DNA of 45,041 nt from Bacteroidales bacterium (GCA_017550025.1 JAFYLU010000037.1:1-45041), one strand, 5' to 3'. Positions 1 to 8,675 are shown, numbered from the stretch's first letter. Numbers and translations: made by a program. Notes: generated by a model from the sequence alone, not told the origin.

Positions 1-126
1 CTCAGCAGCTGGAGCTGCAGCTTCAGTAGCTGTTGGTTCAGCAGCCTGCTCGTCCTGAGCTACTGCGTTCTGTGCAGAAAAGGCCATAACGCCCATTACT
101 GCCAAAAACATGAAAATTTTTTTCAT
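1..126 (-). CDS. Probable MotA/TolQ/ExbB proton-channel protein, N-terminal fragment
   Basis: Only the first 42 codons are inside the window; the gene runs off the left edge in frame. The ATG is at 124-126. The peptide has a basic start (MKK), a hydrophobic stretch and a signal-peptidase-like site near AVAQ, then an Ala/Glu/Pro-rich low-complexity segment. In Bacteroidetes this combination (a cleavable signal followed by an Ala-Glu tract) is typical of ExbB/TolQ homologues, whose membrane helices follow. The gene order tatD-ansA-exbB, which I recall from Bacteroides, agrees. The encoded protein would power TonB-dependent outer-membrane transport using the proton gradient. The conserved channel domain itself is not visible, so another secreted protein with an Ala-rich linker cannot be excluded. 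No TAnnTTTG box lies in the 134-nt gap to ansA, so it may be read from upstream. Confidence 0.5.
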   Translation of the reverse strand, partial: MKKIFMFLAVMGVMAFSAQNAVAQDEQAAEPTATEAAAPAAE

Positions 127-260
127 AATTGTTTTTGTGTGTTTGATTAAATTAAAGTTATTGAATTGTTATTAGTTAAATATCGTTTATGTGCTGTGGA
201 AAGTATATAGTACTCTCAAAATGCGGTGCAATTTAGCAATTAATTTCCAAACGGCAATAA

Positions 261-1316
261 CTATTTTGATATTTCTCCCCTTAAATCGCTTTCAAACCCT
301 GCTTTTACATCTGCATTGTCTTCATATGCGCCCATAAGGTGGAAGAGCTTGCCCAATGCGCTCTCTGTGGTGCTGTCATATCCGTTCACGACTCCCGATT
401 CTTTCAGACATTTGCCTGTAGCATATATATCCATGTTCACGCTGCCGGCTATGCATTGGGTGACATTGATTATTATCTTGCCGGCGGCAGCGGCTTCCTG
501 AACGATCTCGAGGAACCATTCTTTCGAAGGCGCGTTGCCCGCTCCGTATGTTTCCATGATGACGGCGCGTGTGTCCTTTCCGCATAGGATGGTCCTTACG
601 ATCTGCGGAGTTATTCCCGGATGCATCTTAAGTATCGACACTCTTGTGTCAAGGTTCTTGTGGAATTTCGGCGCTTTGTTCCAGTCTGAAGGTCTGATGA
701 TAAGTGACTTGTTGTATCTGATGCTTATGCCAGCCTCGGCCAGAGGTGGGAGATTAGGTGAACGGAAGGCGCTGAAATGGTCGGAATTGACCTTTGATGC
801 CCTGTTTCCTCTCATAAGTACATTGTCGAAGTATATGCAGACCTCCGGAACGAGGGCGTGACCGTCGGCGTCTTTCGCAGCGGCGATCTCGACGGATGAA
901 ATGAGATTTTCCTTGCCGTCTGTCCTCGGGATTCCGATAGGAAGCTGGCTTCCGGTGAAGATCACAGGCTTGGTCAGGCCCTCGATCATGAAGCTCAAGG
1001 CTGAAGCCGAATATGCCATTGTGTCGGTTCCGTGAAGGATCACGAATCCGTCGTACTGGTCGTACCTCTCCTCTATCAGGTCTGCAAGGGCAAGCCACAT
1101 CGACGGTTCTACGTCTGAAGAGTCAATCAGAGGGTCGAATGTGTAGGAGTCGATCCTGTATGCGAATTTCCCCAGCTCTGGCACCTCTTCAAGGATCTGG
1201 CTGAAGTTGAACGGCCTCAATGCATGTACGGATGGGTCTTCCTTCATGCCTATCGTACCTCCTGTATATATGAGGAGTATGGCGGACTTTGCGCCTATGT
1301 TTTCCGAATGGATCAT
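261..1316 (-). CDS. ansA: Type I L-asparaginase
   Basis: The 351-aa protein hydrolyses L-asparagine to aspartate and ammonia. Both signature motifs of the asparaginase/glutaminase family are present: YTGGTIGM at residues 17-24, with the nucleophilic Thr at about 21, and HGTDTM at 95-100, with the second Thr-Asp pair. The length matches cytoplasmic type I enzymes (about 340-350 aa), and no signal peptide is seen, so it should act in the cytoplasm. The start ATG overlaps the stop of the upstream tatD gene by 4 nt (ATGA), which implies translational coupling and one transcript. Nothing appears truncated. Confidence 0.95.
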   Translation of the reverse strand: MIHSENIGAKSAILLIYTGGTIGMKEDPSVHALRPFNFSQILEEVPELGKFAYRIDSYTFDPLIDSSDVEPSMWLALADLIEERYDQYDGFVILHGTDTMAYSASALSFMIEGLTKPVIFTGSQLPIGIPRTDGKENLISSVEIAAAKDADGHALVPEVCIYFDNVLMRGNRASKVNSDHFSAFRSPNLPPLAEAGISIRYNKSLIIRPSDWNKAPKFHKNLDTRVSILKMHPGITPQIVRTILCGKDTRAVIMETYGAGNAPSKEWFLEIVQEAAAAGKIIINVTQCIAGSVNMDIYATGKCLKESGVVNGYDSTTESALGKLFHLMGAYEDNADVKAGFESDLRGEISK

Positions 1317-2080
1317 ATGCCAAACAGTTTTTCTGCGTTTGATGTGGTGGTTTGTGCTACCTCTTCCATGCTCTTTCCTGTCAGTTCGGACAGTCTTGCC
1401 GCGATGTGCGGGATGTAGCTGCTTTCGTTCCTCTTGCCTCTGAAAGGTACGGGTGTAAGATAAGGGGAGTCTGTCTCGAGAAGAATCCTGTCAAGGGGAA
1501 TCTCCCTTACAGTCTCGGCGATGGAAGCCTTCCTGTAGGTGAGTACTCCTCCTATGCCGATGTGCCATTCTCCGAGCTTCTGCAGTTCCCTGAAGGTTTC
1601 GATGCTGCCGCTGTAGGCGTGGAAAACGCCCTTCAGATTAAGATGTCTGCATTCTTTCAATACATTGATTATCAGTTCTGTGGATTCTCTGGAGTGGATG
1701 ATTACAGGCAGGTTAAGCTTGTCGGCAAGCTCGAGCTGTATGCGTAACACTTCCTGCTGTTCGCGGATGAATTCCTTCGACCAGTAACAGTCCATGCCGA
1801 TTTCTCCGATTGCATATATTTTTCGGGAAAGGTATCCTTCGATAGCTGCCATCTCCTTTTCCCAGTCCTTCCCAACGGATGTGGGGTGAAGGCCAAGGCA
1901 TGGGAAAACGCTGCCCTGATGCCTGTCGGCAATGGCAAACATGATGTCTCTTGTCTGCGAATCAATGTCCGGGAATACGATGCGGTCAATCCCGGACGAT
2001 ATGGCCCGTTCTATAGCGGCATCCTCTTCTGAAGCGAATGCTTCGTCATAAAGATGGGCGTGTGTGTCTATGAATCTCAT
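1313..2080 (-). CDS. tatD: TatD-family metal-dependent deoxyribonuclease
   Basis: A 255-aa TIM-barrel hydrolase of the TatD family, whose characterised members are 3'-5' DNases linked to DNA repair. All metal ligands expected for the family are visible: HxH at residues 7-9, Glu93 in GEIGMD, His129 in IIHSRE, His154 in VFHAYSG and Asp204 in LETDSPYL. The length is normal. A TAGATTTG -7 box at 2105-2112 lies about 25 nt upstream of the ATG. The gene is followed directly by ansA with a 4-nt overlap, so the two form one operon. The physiological substrate cannot be told from sequence. Confidence 0.93.
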   Translation of the reverse strand: MRFIDTHAHLYDEAFASEEDAAIERAISSGIDRIVFPDIDSQTRDIMFAIADRHQGSVFPCLGLHPTSVGKDWEKEMAAIEGYLSRKIYAIGEIGMDCYWSKEFIREQQEVLRIQLELADKLNLPVIIHSRESTELIINVLKECRHLNLKGVFHAYSGSIETFRELQKLGEWHIGIGGVLTYRKASIAETVREIPLDRILLETDSPYLTPVPFRGKRNESSYIPHIAARLSELTGKSMEEVAQTTTSNAEKLFGI

Positions 2081-2104
2081 TTGTCGGTTTTGAACTCAAT
2101 CCCG

Positions 2105-2112
2105 CAAATCTA
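2105..2112 (-). promoter_or_regulatory. -7 promoter box for tatD-ansA
   Basis: On the minus strand this reads TAGATTTG, an exact match to the Bacteroidetes -7 consensus TAnnTTTG. The expected transcription start leaves a leader of roughly 18 nt before tatD. No TTG is found 17-21 nt further upstream, so the -33 part is weak. Confidence 0.5.
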
Positions 2113-2119
2113 ATCATTT

Positions 2120-3289
2120 TTATTGGAATTTCTTCGTATTGATGCAACATCTTTGAAGCAGGTCTGTGGTTATCATTCCGTCACTTTCCAGCATCCCGAC
2201 AATGGATGAGACCTTGCCGTATCCTAATCCGCTCCGGTCGGCCAGTTCGTCCAATGTGATGCCCCTTGTCTTCCTGATCATCGAGAATATGTCAGTCATC
2301 ATACTGAATTCCTCTTCATTCATTCTGCCTCTGTATAGTCTTTCCATTGCCTGTTCCATGCTGACTCCGACAGACTTTCCTGCCATTCCCAGCCCAAGGC
2401 TTTCCATCATTTCCGAGAGCGAAGCTATGGGCTCCGCTATCTTCGCCCTGATAAGGTGGTTGCACCCTTGAGACCGGATGTCGTCTATCCTTCCCGGCAG
2501 GGCATAGACCTCCCTGTCATATGAGAACGCCAGGCGGGAGGTCATCATGCCCCCTCCCTTGATCTTCGATTCGATGAGGATTGTGGAGTCGCTCATTCCT
2601 GCTATGATTCTGTTTCTCCGGAGGAAATGCACGGCCAGTGGTGCGGTGCCGGGCGGATAATCCGTTATCAGTGCACATCCCGGAGTGAAGCACATCCTTT
2701 CGGCAATTTCCCTGTGCCTGTGAGGATATACCGATTCCGGGCCCGTCGCCATGACGGCGATGGTAGGGAGGCCGTGCTCCATGGCTGTTTTGTGAGCGCA
2801 TATGTCGGTCCCCAGCGCCAGTCCGCTTATTATCGTCGGCTGCACTTGTGCGGATGCGATTCCGGCCACTATCCTCTCGCACCATTCTTTCCCGTAAGGG
2901 GAGATATCCCTGCTTCCTACCACAGCTATAGTCCTTTTCTGCGTCCAGAGGCATGATGCCGGGGATGTGCTCTTTATATATAGGCCTACGGGGGCATCTT
3001 CGCATTCGCGCAGAAGGGGAGGGTATCCCTCTTCCGTAAAGCCGACGAAGCATATGTGATTCCTGTCGAGCCGCAGAAGCTCCTCCGCCTCAGTATCTGC
3101 TGCTTCAAAAGTAAGCTGACGCACATACCTTGAATTCGGACCCATAAGAGCTTCAAGGTCTTTCCGGCTCAGCCGGAACACCTCCGCAGCGCTTCCCAGA
3201 TGTGACACAAGTGCTGTTCCTGTTTTCGGTGTGAAGCCGAAAATCCTGTTCAATGCGCATAGGCATGCCTTTTCTTCCATGTTTTCCAT
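2120..3289 (-). CDS. dprA: DNA-processing protein DprA
   Basis: A 389-aa DprA/Smf protein, which binds incoming single-stranded DNA and loads RecA during natural transformation. The N-terminal SAM/HhH-like part (about 1-100) is followed by the Rossmann-like DprA domain with VGSR at 124-127, SGLALGTD at 155-162, an Arg-rich RRNR near 224-228 and the KGGGMMT loop near 244-250. The C-terminus (about 325-389) carries a winged-helix DML1-type domain with LDELADRSGL. The start could be Met1 or Met4; a near-consensus TTACTTTG sits at 3294-3301 on this strand, so the leader would be extremely short. It lies downstream of a terminator that separates it from queA. Confidence 0.94.
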   Translation of the reverse strand: MENMEEKACLCALNRIFGFTPKTGTALVSHLGSAAEVFRLSRKDLEALMGPNSRYVRQLTFEAADTEAEELLRLDRNHICFVGFTEEGYPPLLRECEDAPVGLYIKSTSPASCLWTQKRTIAVVGSRDISPYGKEWCERIVAGIASAQVQPTIISGLALGTDICAHKTAMEHGLPTIAVMATGPESVYPHRHREIAERMCFTPGCALITDYPPGTAPLAVHFLRRNRIIAGMSDSTILIESKIKGGGMMTSRLAFSYDREVYALPGRIDDIRSQGCNHLIRAKIAEPIASLSEMMESLGLGMAGKSVGVSMEQAMERLYRGRMNEEEFSMMTDIFSMIRKTRGITLDELADRSGLGYGKVSSIVGMLESDGMITTDLLQRCCINTKKFQ

Positions 3290-3306
3290 GCCCCAAAGTA
3301 AAATGA

Positions 3307-3342
3307 AAAACCTGCATCCCGGTAAGTCAGAATGCAGGTTTT
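3307..3342 (-). terminator. Intrinsic terminator after queA
   Basis: AAAACCTGCAT at 3307-3317 pairs perfectly with ATGCAGGTTTT at 3332-3342, an 11-bp stem with a 14-nt loop. On the minus strand the stem is followed by a T-rich run (TTTTTCATTTT), which suits termination of queA transcripts before dprA. Confidence 0.7.
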
Positions 3343-3349
3343 AATCTTT

Positions 3350-3378
3350 TTTAAAGAAAGTTTTTCTCTTTCTTTAAA
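3350..3378. other. Second hairpin between queA and the terminator
   Basis: TTTAAAGAAAG at 3350-3360 is the exact reverse complement of CTTTCTTTAAA at 3368-3378 (11 bp, 7-nt loop). The stem is AT-rich and has no T-run after it on the minus strand, so it may protect the queA mRNA 3' end or assist the adjacent terminator rather than act alone. Confidence 0.45.
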
Positions 3379-3403
3379 GTATGTTTTCTTTTTTTATGTT
3401 TCA

Positions 3404-4453
3404 TCAGATGATGAGCAGTGCGTCTCCGTAAGGACCGAACATGTAGTCACCTTCGAGAGCAAGCTTGTATGCCTTCATTACATTTTCGTAACCTCCGAAA
3501 GATGCCACAGACATGAGCATGGTCGAGCCAGGACGGTGGAAGTTCGATACGATCGCATTAGGAATTGCGAATCTGTATGGAGGGAAGATGAACTTGTTTG
3601 TCCATCCGTCATATGCGTTCACCTCGTCGTTGGTTGTGACATATGTCTCAAGTCCTCTGATGGTTGTAATTCCAACTGCGAGCACCTTGTGGCCGCTTTT
3701 CTTGGTCTTGTTGATGAGTTCTGCCGCTTCTTCTGTGATGATGAGCCTCTCGGAATCCATCTTATGCTTCGACAGATCTTCGACATCGACTTCGCGGAAG
3801 TGTCCGATACCCATGTGGAGGGTTATGAACGCCTTGTTGATGTCCTTCAGGATCATTCGGTTGAAGAGCTCGCGGCTGAAATGCAGGCCTGCTGCCGGTG
3901 CGGATACAGCTCCTTCGTGCTTTGCGAAGATTGTCTGGAAATTTTCTGCGTCTTCTGCAGTGACATCCTTCTTCACCCAGTCAGGTACCGGAGTCTGTCC
4001 GAGTCCGAAGAGCGTGGACTTGAAGTCCTCATAATTTCCGTCGTAAAGGAAACGGAGTGTGCGGCCTCTTGATGTGGTGTTGTCAATGACTTCCGCCACA
4101 AGGCTGTCGTCCTCGCCGAAGTAGAGCTTGTTTCCGATACGGATCTTTCTTGCCGGGTCTACGATCACATCCCAAAGCCTCTGTTCGCGGTTGAGTTCCC
4201 TGAGCAGGAATACCTCGATGTCCGCTCCTGTCTTTTCCTTGTTTCCGTAAAGTCTTGCCGGGAATACTTTCGTGTCATTGAGTACAAAGGTATCTCCTTT
4301 GCCGAAATATTCGATGATGTCCTTGAAAAGTCTGTGCTCGATTTCTCCTGTGGATTTGTGGAGTACCATGAGCTTCGCTTCGTCACGCCATCTCGGCGGC
4401 TCTTTTGCAATCTTCTCAGCAGGAAGATTGAACTGGAATTGTGAGAGTTTCAT
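3404..4453 (-). CDS. queA: S-adenosylmethionine:tRNA ribosyltransferase-isomerase
   Basis: A 349-aa QueA, which transfers and isomerises the ribosyl group of S-adenosylmethionine onto preQ1 at the wobble position of tRNA to make epoxyqueuosine. The N-terminal stretch ([18 protein letters not shown], then [13 protein letters not shown]) and the central AGLHFSREL and HMGIGHF motifs are typical of the family, and the length matches. It is a single-gene unit, with the NUDIX gene about 100 nt upstream on the same strand and a terminator downstream. No exact TAnnTTTG box is seen in the 98-nt leader gap, only weaker variants. A long open frame on the opposite strand across this gene is a codon-bias shadow. 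Confidence 0.96.
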   Translation of the reverse strand: MKLSQFQFNLPAEKIAKEPPRWRDEAKLMVLHKSTGEIEHRLFKDIIEYFGKGDTFVLNDTKVFPARLYGNKEKTGADIEVFLLRELNREQRLWDVIVDPARKIRIGNKLYFGEDDSLVAEVIDNTTSRGRTLRFLYDGNYEDFKSTLFGLGQTPVPDWVKKDVTAEDAENFQTIFAKHEGAVSAPAAGLHFSRELFNRMILKDINKAFITLHMGIGHFREVDVEDLSKHKMDSERLIITEEAAELINKTKKSGHKVLAVGITTIRGLETYVTTNDEVNAYDGWTNKFIFPPYRFAIPNAIVSNFHRPGSTMLMSVASFGGYENVMKAYKLALEGDYMFGPYGDALLII

Positions 4454-4551
4454 AAATGTCTTATAATCGCAAAATCTTAAACTGCAAAATACATAACATT
4501 ATACGATTTTTTGCTGACTTTGTTTCACGATTTCAGAAAAAATATGAAAAA

Positions 4552-5163
4552 TCATACTTTTGCCTCCCGAAACACCTCTGCTATTGACGGATATGTGTTC
4601 AGAAGGAATGGCGGAAGGCTTGATTTTGCGACCCATGCCGCCTTGGCTATGTCCTCCTCTTTCTGCGGGGTCAGGTCAGCCGGTTCGGTGAAAAGCATTT
4701 CGTACCACCATGTGTGCTTCATGTGCCAGATGCCGTCGCGGCGGTAACAGTGGTCGGTGATGCAGATGAGTCCTCCGAGTTCCAGTTCGGATATGCCTGT
4801 TTCTTCGCGGACTTCACGCAGGGCTGTGACCTCGATGTCCTCTCCCGGGTCCTGATGCCCTTTGGGGAGGTCCCACAGGCCGTTTCGGCTGATAAGAAGA
4901 TAATCTCCTCGACGGTTTGATACGAGGCCTCCGCCGGCATTGACCTCTCTGAATTCGGCGCAGATTCTTCTGTATGTGTCCTCGATGTCATCAGTGGGTA
5001 TGAACACCCTGACCAGTGAGGGTGACGTTTCGACCATTCCTACCAATGTGTGGATGTCCAGGCTGTCGCCGAGCTTGAACTGAATTGCATTTGGGTCGGA
5101 TAACGTCGGATCGTCCGGGGTGCAGATGATCATGCATCGCTTTTCGAAGTATATTTTGCGCAT
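4552..5163 (-). CDS. NUDIX hydrolase
   Basis: A 203-aa protein with a complete NUDIX box: Gly102, Glu108, then REVREETGI at about 116-124, matching GX5EX7REUXEEXGU. Nudix enzymes hydrolyse nucleoside diphosphates linked to another group; the substrate cannot be read from this sequence. The first 80 residues form an extra N-terminal domain with no motif I recognise, rather longer than in minimal Nudix proteins. The gene is divergent from pyrE, and its likely promoter (TTG-N18-TATATTTG) lies at 5223-5251, inside the pyrE leader. No upstream gene on its strand suggests an operon role. Confidence 0.85.
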   Translation of the reverse strand: MRKIYFEKRCMIICTPDDPTLSDPNAIQFKLGDSLDIHTLVGMVETSPSLVRVFIPTDDIEDTYRRICAEFREVNAGGGLVSNRRGDYLLISRNGLWDLPKGHQDPGEDIEVTALREVREETGISELELGGLICITDHCYRRDGIWHMKHTWWYEMLFTEPADLTPQKEEDIAKAAWVAKSSLPPFLLNTYPSIAEVFREAKV

Positions 5164-5180
5164 TTGACCTATAATTTTAT

Positions 5181-5188
5181 TATATTTG
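5181..5188 (+). promoter_or_regulatory. -7 promoter box for the pyrE operon
   Basis: TATATTTG matches TAnnTTTG exactly. TTG sequences lie 14 and 22 nt upstream, neither at ideal spacing. Transcription would start near 5195, about 65 nt before the chosen pyrE ATG, which argues against any start codon at 5186. Confidence 0.5.
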
Positions 5189-5222
5189 CACGATATGTGT
5201 GCAGAAGGTGGTAAAACCTATG

Positions 5223-5251
5223 CAAATATAGACAGAAGAACTGAAAAACAA
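5223..5251 (-). promoter_or_regulatory. Promoter for the NUDIX gene
   Basis: On the minus strand this is TTG, an 18-nt spacer and TATATTTG, a full match to the Bacteroidetes -33/-7 pattern. It lies inside the pyrE 5' leader and gives the NUDIX transcript a leader of about 50 nt that is antisense to the pyrE transcript start. Confidence 0.5.
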
Positions 5252-5260
5252 TCAAAACTG

Positions 5261-5899
5261 ATGAATATGGAAAGAATAGAGAAAGCTGTAGCGAAGTCTC
5301 TTCTCGAGATCAAGGCTGTCATGCTCAGGCCTGAAAATCCTTTTACATGGGCTTCAGGATGGAAGTCTCCGATTTATTGTGACAACAGAAGAGTGCTTTC
5401 CTTCCCTGAAATACGTGAAAATGTGTGCAGATGGATGGCAGACATCATCCGTGAGCAGTATCCTGATGTGGAGGTCATTGCAGGAGTGGCTACCGGAGCG
5501 ATAGCTCACGGTTATCTGGTGGCTCATCTGCTCGGAAAGCCGTTCTGCTATGTGAGACCAAAACCAAAGGATCATGGAACAGGCTCGCAGATCGAGGGTA
5601 TTCTCGAACCTGGCAGCAAGGTGGTGATAGTAGAGGACCTCATCTCGACCGGAATGAGCAGCCTCGCGGCAAAGAATGCTCTTGATAATGCCGGAGCAGA
5701 TGTGATGGGTATGGTTGCTATCTTCTCTTATAACTTCAATCACGCCCGCAAGGCGTTTGAGGATTCGAATGTGGAGCTCACTACTCTCTCAAACTATGAC
5801 ACCCTCATTGAGGTGGCCAATGAGACAGGCTATGTCAAGGATTCTGACATGGAGGTGCTTAAGGAGTGGAGATTCTCTCCTTCAACTTGGGGCAAATAG
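5261..5899 (+). CDS. pyrE: Orotate phosphoribosyltransferase
   Basis: A 212-aa OPRTase that joins orotate and PRPP to form orotidine 5'-phosphate in pyrimidine synthesis. The family stretches FTWASGWKSPIYCDNR near the N-terminus and the PRPP-binding VVIVEDLISTGMS are present. The open frame reaches up to 5186, but that region holds the promoter; the ATG at 5261 (or 5267) gives the normal family length of 210-215 aa. It is the first gene of a compact run; the next gene starts 6 nt downstream. Confidence 0.95.
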   Translation: MNMERIEKAVAKSLLEIKAVMLRPENPFTWASGWKSPIYCDNRRVLSFPEIRENVCRWMADIIREQYPDVEVIAGVATGAIAHGYLVAHLLGKPFCYVRPKPKDHGTGSQIEGILEPGSKVVIVEDLISTGMSSLAAKNALDNAGADVMGMVAIFSYNFNHARKAFEDSNVELTTLSNYDTLIEVANETGYVKDSDMEVLKEWRFSPSTWGK

Positions 5900-5905
5900 T
5901 ACATT

Positions 5906-6370
5906 ATGGCAGAATTCAGAAGCAAGAAGACCGTCGTGTCGAAGGCTCCATATGAGCTTTATATGGCATTTGTCGACATGCGCAACTTCATCCAGTTCCT
6001 TCCGGAAGACAAGAGGGCGGATGTGACTGCAGATTATGACAGTATTCATGCAGTTGTACAGGGCTTCAGCATAGGAGTGCGCGTGAAGGACCGTGTCCCG
6101 TATTCGAGAATCGAGTTTGTGGATGACGGAGCACCGTTCAAGTTTTTCCTTACCCTGCATTTCAATCCGTCTTCCGATCCGTACAAGACAGATTTCGAAA
6201 TCGTTCTTGATGCTGAACTCAATTTCATGATGAAGACTCTTCTCGGAGGTAAGCTGAAAGCTGCGCTTGACAAGGTGGCAGAGTCTTTGGCTGCAGTGTC
6301 GGAGGGAAGGATGCCGGAGGGAATAGACCCTTCCATGTATCCGAAAGGCTTTGACCCGTCAAAACTATGA
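5906..6370 (+). CDS. SRPBCC/START-like fold protein
   Basis: A 154-aa small soluble protein. The pattern of an N-terminal beta strand with a helix (SKAPYELYMAFVDMRNFIQFLP), central beta-rich stretch and a long C-terminal helix (KLKAALDKVAESLAAV) suits the SRPBCC (polyketide cyclase/START-like) hydrophobic-pocket fold. Proteins like this often sit next to pyrE in Bacteroidales, as I recall. No catalytic residues can be named and the ligand is unknown. Its TGA overlaps the ATG of the following methyltransferase gene (ATGA), so the two are translationally coupled. No signal peptide is seen, so it is cytoplasmic. Confidence 0.7.
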   Translation: MAEFRSKKTVVSKAPYELYMAFVDMRNFIQFLPEDKRADVTADYDSIHAVVQGFSIGVRVKDRVPYSRIEFVDDGAPFKFFLTLHFNPSSDPYKTDFEIVLDAELNFMMKTLLGGKLKAALDKVAESLAAVSEGRMPEGIDPSMYPKGFDPSKL

Positions 6371-7746
6371 TAAGAGAATCATTCAGAAAATATCTTGAAG
6401 AGGCGATAGGGAGCGACAATGCCCTTGTCGCTTTTTCTGCTTTTGAAAGTCCGGCTTCCACCTCCGTCCGGAAGAATCCATTCAAGGCCGGACTCTGTCC
6501 GGAAGGACGTCAGGTGCCTTGGTGCGAGCATGGACGTCTTCTTGACGAAAGGCCTGTCTTTACTCTCGACCCTCATTTCCATGCCGGAGCATATTATGTG
6601 CAGGATTCATCATCGATGTTTGTCGGACATGTATTCAGGACCCTGCTGAAGACCTTGAAGACTCATCCGGGAAGACCGGTCAGGGTGCTTGACCTGTGTG
6701 CCGCTCCCGGAGGCAAGACCACAGACCTCGCCGCTTCCTTGAGAGAGGCATATGGAGACGGATTCATCCTTGTCTCCAACGAGGTCATGAAGGCAAGGGC
6801 AGGTGTCCTTGCGGATAATGTGGCATTGTGGGGCGATCCTGATGTGGTCGTGACTTCGGATGATCCGCGTGCTTTTGGTTCGCTGCCAGGATTTTTCGAT
6901 GTCATATTGGCGGATGTACCTTGCTCTGGTGAGGGCATGTTCAGAAAGGATGAGCAGGCCCAGCAGCAGTGGTCGGAGGACAATGTGGCCTTGTGCGAGG
7001 CACGCCAGCGCAGGATTGTGGCAGATGTCTGGCCTTCCTTGGCTGAAGGTGGCATCTTCATATATTCTACATGTACCTTCAACAGGTATGAAAATGACGG
7101 CAATGCGGAGTGGATCGCCTCGGAGCTCGGTGCAGAGGTGCTCACATCTGATGACATCGCAGGCATAGGTCATGGAGTCATCAAGACGGCATGCGGCTAT
7201 AGTCTTGTACCTGGACATGTGGAGGGTGAGGGCCAGTATTGTGCTGCATTGAGAAAGACATCAGAAGTCGGATTCAAGGATGTGAAGATGAGGGTGCAGA
7301 AACCCTCCAAGGCGAAGGATGCCCCGCTTCCGAAAGGGCTTGACACTCTGCTTGATGTGAAGGCTCGCTTCAGGATGAAAGGTGATACTATAGTTGCCGT
7401 GCCTGAAGTCATTGCTGATGAAGTTGCTGTTATCGAGCAGTATCTGCATGTCATAGCGGCCGGAACGGCTTTGGGTACTCTGAAAGGACAGACTCTTGTT
7501 CCTGATGCCGATCTTGCCTTGTCTCTGATATTTGACAAAGGGGCATTCCCGGTCGCTGAAGTGGATCTGAAGACTGCCCTCGGGTTCCTGCACAGGGATG
7601 CGGTAACTCTTCCGGACATGCCGAAGGGATATGTCACCGTATCCTATATGGGACTCCCTCTTGGTTTTGTCAAGAATCTTGGCAACAGATGCAACAATCT
7701 TCATCCGCAGAGCAGGAGAATCAGAATGAATATTAACGGTTTCTGA
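6367..7746 (+). CDS. rsmF: RsmF-like rRNA/tRNA cytosine-C5 methyltransferase
   Basis: A 459-aa SAM-dependent RNA m5C methyltransferase of the NOL1/NOP2/Sun family. The SAM-binding motif VLDLCAAPGGKTT (108-119), the motif IV cysteine in DVPCSGEGMF (Cys186) and the catalytic cysteine in STCTF (Cys236) are all present. The C-terminal third (about 300-459) resembles the RsmF-type RNA-binding extension, ending in a basic segment. By family, the likely target is 16S rRNA, but a tRNA target cannot be excluded. It starts inside the stop codon of the SRPBCC gene and ends 4 nt before the TPR gene, so it belongs to the pyrE transcript. Confidence 0.88.
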   Translation: MIRESFRKYLEEAIGSDNALVAFSAFESPASTSVRKNPFKAGLCPEGRQVPWCEHGRLLDERPVFTLDPHFHAGAYYVQDSSSMFVGHVFRTLLKTLKTHPGRPVRVLDLCAAPGGKTTDLAASLREAYGDGFILVSNEVMKARAGVLADNVALWGDPDVVVTSDDPRAFGSLPGFFDVILADVPCSGEGMFRKDEQAQQQWSEDNVALCEARQRRIVADVWPSLAEGGIFIYSTCTFNRYENDGNAEWIASELGAEVLTSDDIAGIGHGVIKTACGYSLVPGHVEGEGQYCAALRKTSEVGFKDVKMRVQKPSKAKDAPLPKGLDTLLDVKARFRMKGDTIVAVPEVIADEVAVIEQYLHVIAAGTALGTLKGQTLVPDADLALSLIFDKGAFPVAEVDLKTALGFLHRDAVTLPDMPKGYVTVSYMGLPLGFVKNLGNRCNNLHPQSRRIRMNINGF

Positions 7747-7750
7747 ATAT

Positions 7751-8671
7751 ATGAATAAATTGTTATTGGCGGCTTCTTTGCTGCTTCTTCATGTTTGTGC
7801 ATATGCGCAGACTGAATCGGAAAGATATGAACAGCGATATGACCTTCTGGTGGCCAAGCTCGGACCTGCCGGAATCGGAATCGAGACTGTGCTGAATAAT
7901 TGGGAGAAGGCTGATTCCACAAACCAGAAGATGCTTCTGGGTAAGTTCTCATATCTCTTCACCAAGGCCCAGAGTACGGAGGTAGTGTCGAAATCTGAAA
8001 GGAAATATCTGGGTATGGATCCGATTCTGTCATTGAAGGACAGTCTTGGCAAGGATGTATATTATTATCAGGTGAATGTCTTTGATGACGAGCTGTACGG
8101 CCAGGCAATGAAGGCTGCTGACAGGCTTATGGATGCGTGGCCGGACAGGCTTGACTACAGGTTCCTGAAGGCCAATGCCTATATCGCGTACGAGAAGGAA
8201 AGCCCTTATATGGCTTTGGCCTATCTGAAGTCTCTCATTGAGGAAAACGCCGGCAGGAAGAGTCCGTGGATATATGAAGATGCGCAGGCAGATAAGGAAT
8301 TCTTCCCTGAAGCGCTTCAGGAATATTGCTACAGTTTCTATACGATCGGAAGCGACGAATCCTATGAGGCATTCTTCGAACTGTCGCAGCTGATGGCCAG
8401 ATATTTTCCTGACAATATGGACTTTGTCAGCAATATGGGTACATATTACCTTGTCAGCAAGGACTATAAGCAGGCCCTCAAGTATTATGACAAGGTCCTG
8501 AAGAAGAAACCGTCGGATATGACATCTATACAGAATGCAGTGGTGGCATGCCGCAGGATGCAGAATGTGAAGTCGGAAAGAAAGTATCTCGCCCTTATGG
8601 CTGAATATGGATCAGAAAAGGATAAGATGCTGGCCAAAGGTCGTCTGGATGCACTGAACGCAAAGAAATAA
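7751..8671 (+). CDS. Secreted tetratricopeptide-repeat protein
   Basis: A 306-aa protein with a clear signal peptide (MNKLLLAASLLLLHVCAYAQ), so it is exported, probably to the periplasm. The best TPR unit is at about residues 232-266 (YYLVSKDYKQALKYYDKVLKKKPSD), with weaker helical repeats before and after. TPR proteins act as scaffolds; no enzyme motif is present. The gene is packed 4 nt after the RNA methyltransferase gene and 4 nt before the permease gene. A link to the downstream LolC/E-like permease, for example in envelope assembly, is inference from this spacing only. Confidence 0.75.
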   Translation: MNKLLLAASLLLLHVCAYAQTESERYEQRYDLLVAKLGPAGIGIETVLNNWEKADSTNQKMLLGKFSYLFTKAQSTEVVSKSERKYLGMDPILSLKDSLGKDVYYYQVNVFDDELYGQAMKAADRLMDAWPDRLDYRFLKANAYIAYEKESPYMALAYLKSLIEENAGRKSPWIYEDAQADKEFFPEALQEYCYSFYTIGSDESYEAFFELSQLMARYFPDNMDFVSNMGTYYLVSKDYKQALKYYDKVLKKKPSDMTSIQNAVVACRRMQNVKSERKYLALMAEYGSEKDKMLAKGRLDALNAKK

Positions 8672-8675
8672 AGGA

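Noticed and set aside
127-260. A promoter for the ExbB-like gene
   Set aside because: TTTG and TATACTTTC are present on the minus strand, but their spacing is far too short for the -33/-7 pattern and the second does not match TAnnTTTG.
3332-4072. Long plus-strand open frame (246 codons) opposite queA
   Set aside because: It lies entirely antisense to a well-conserved gene, spans the terminator, shows no domain or signal, and begins inside non-coding hairpins. Its openness follows from queA codon usage.
5186-5260. Upstream start for pyrE at 5186
   Set aside because: It starts inside the -7 box at 5181-5188, and the extra 25 residues do not match the family.
6610-7218. Minus-strand open frame of 202 codons inside the RNA methyltransferase gene
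   Set aside because: Antisense to motif-bearing codons of a conserved enzyme; rich in Cys, His and Arg in a way typical of shadow frames.
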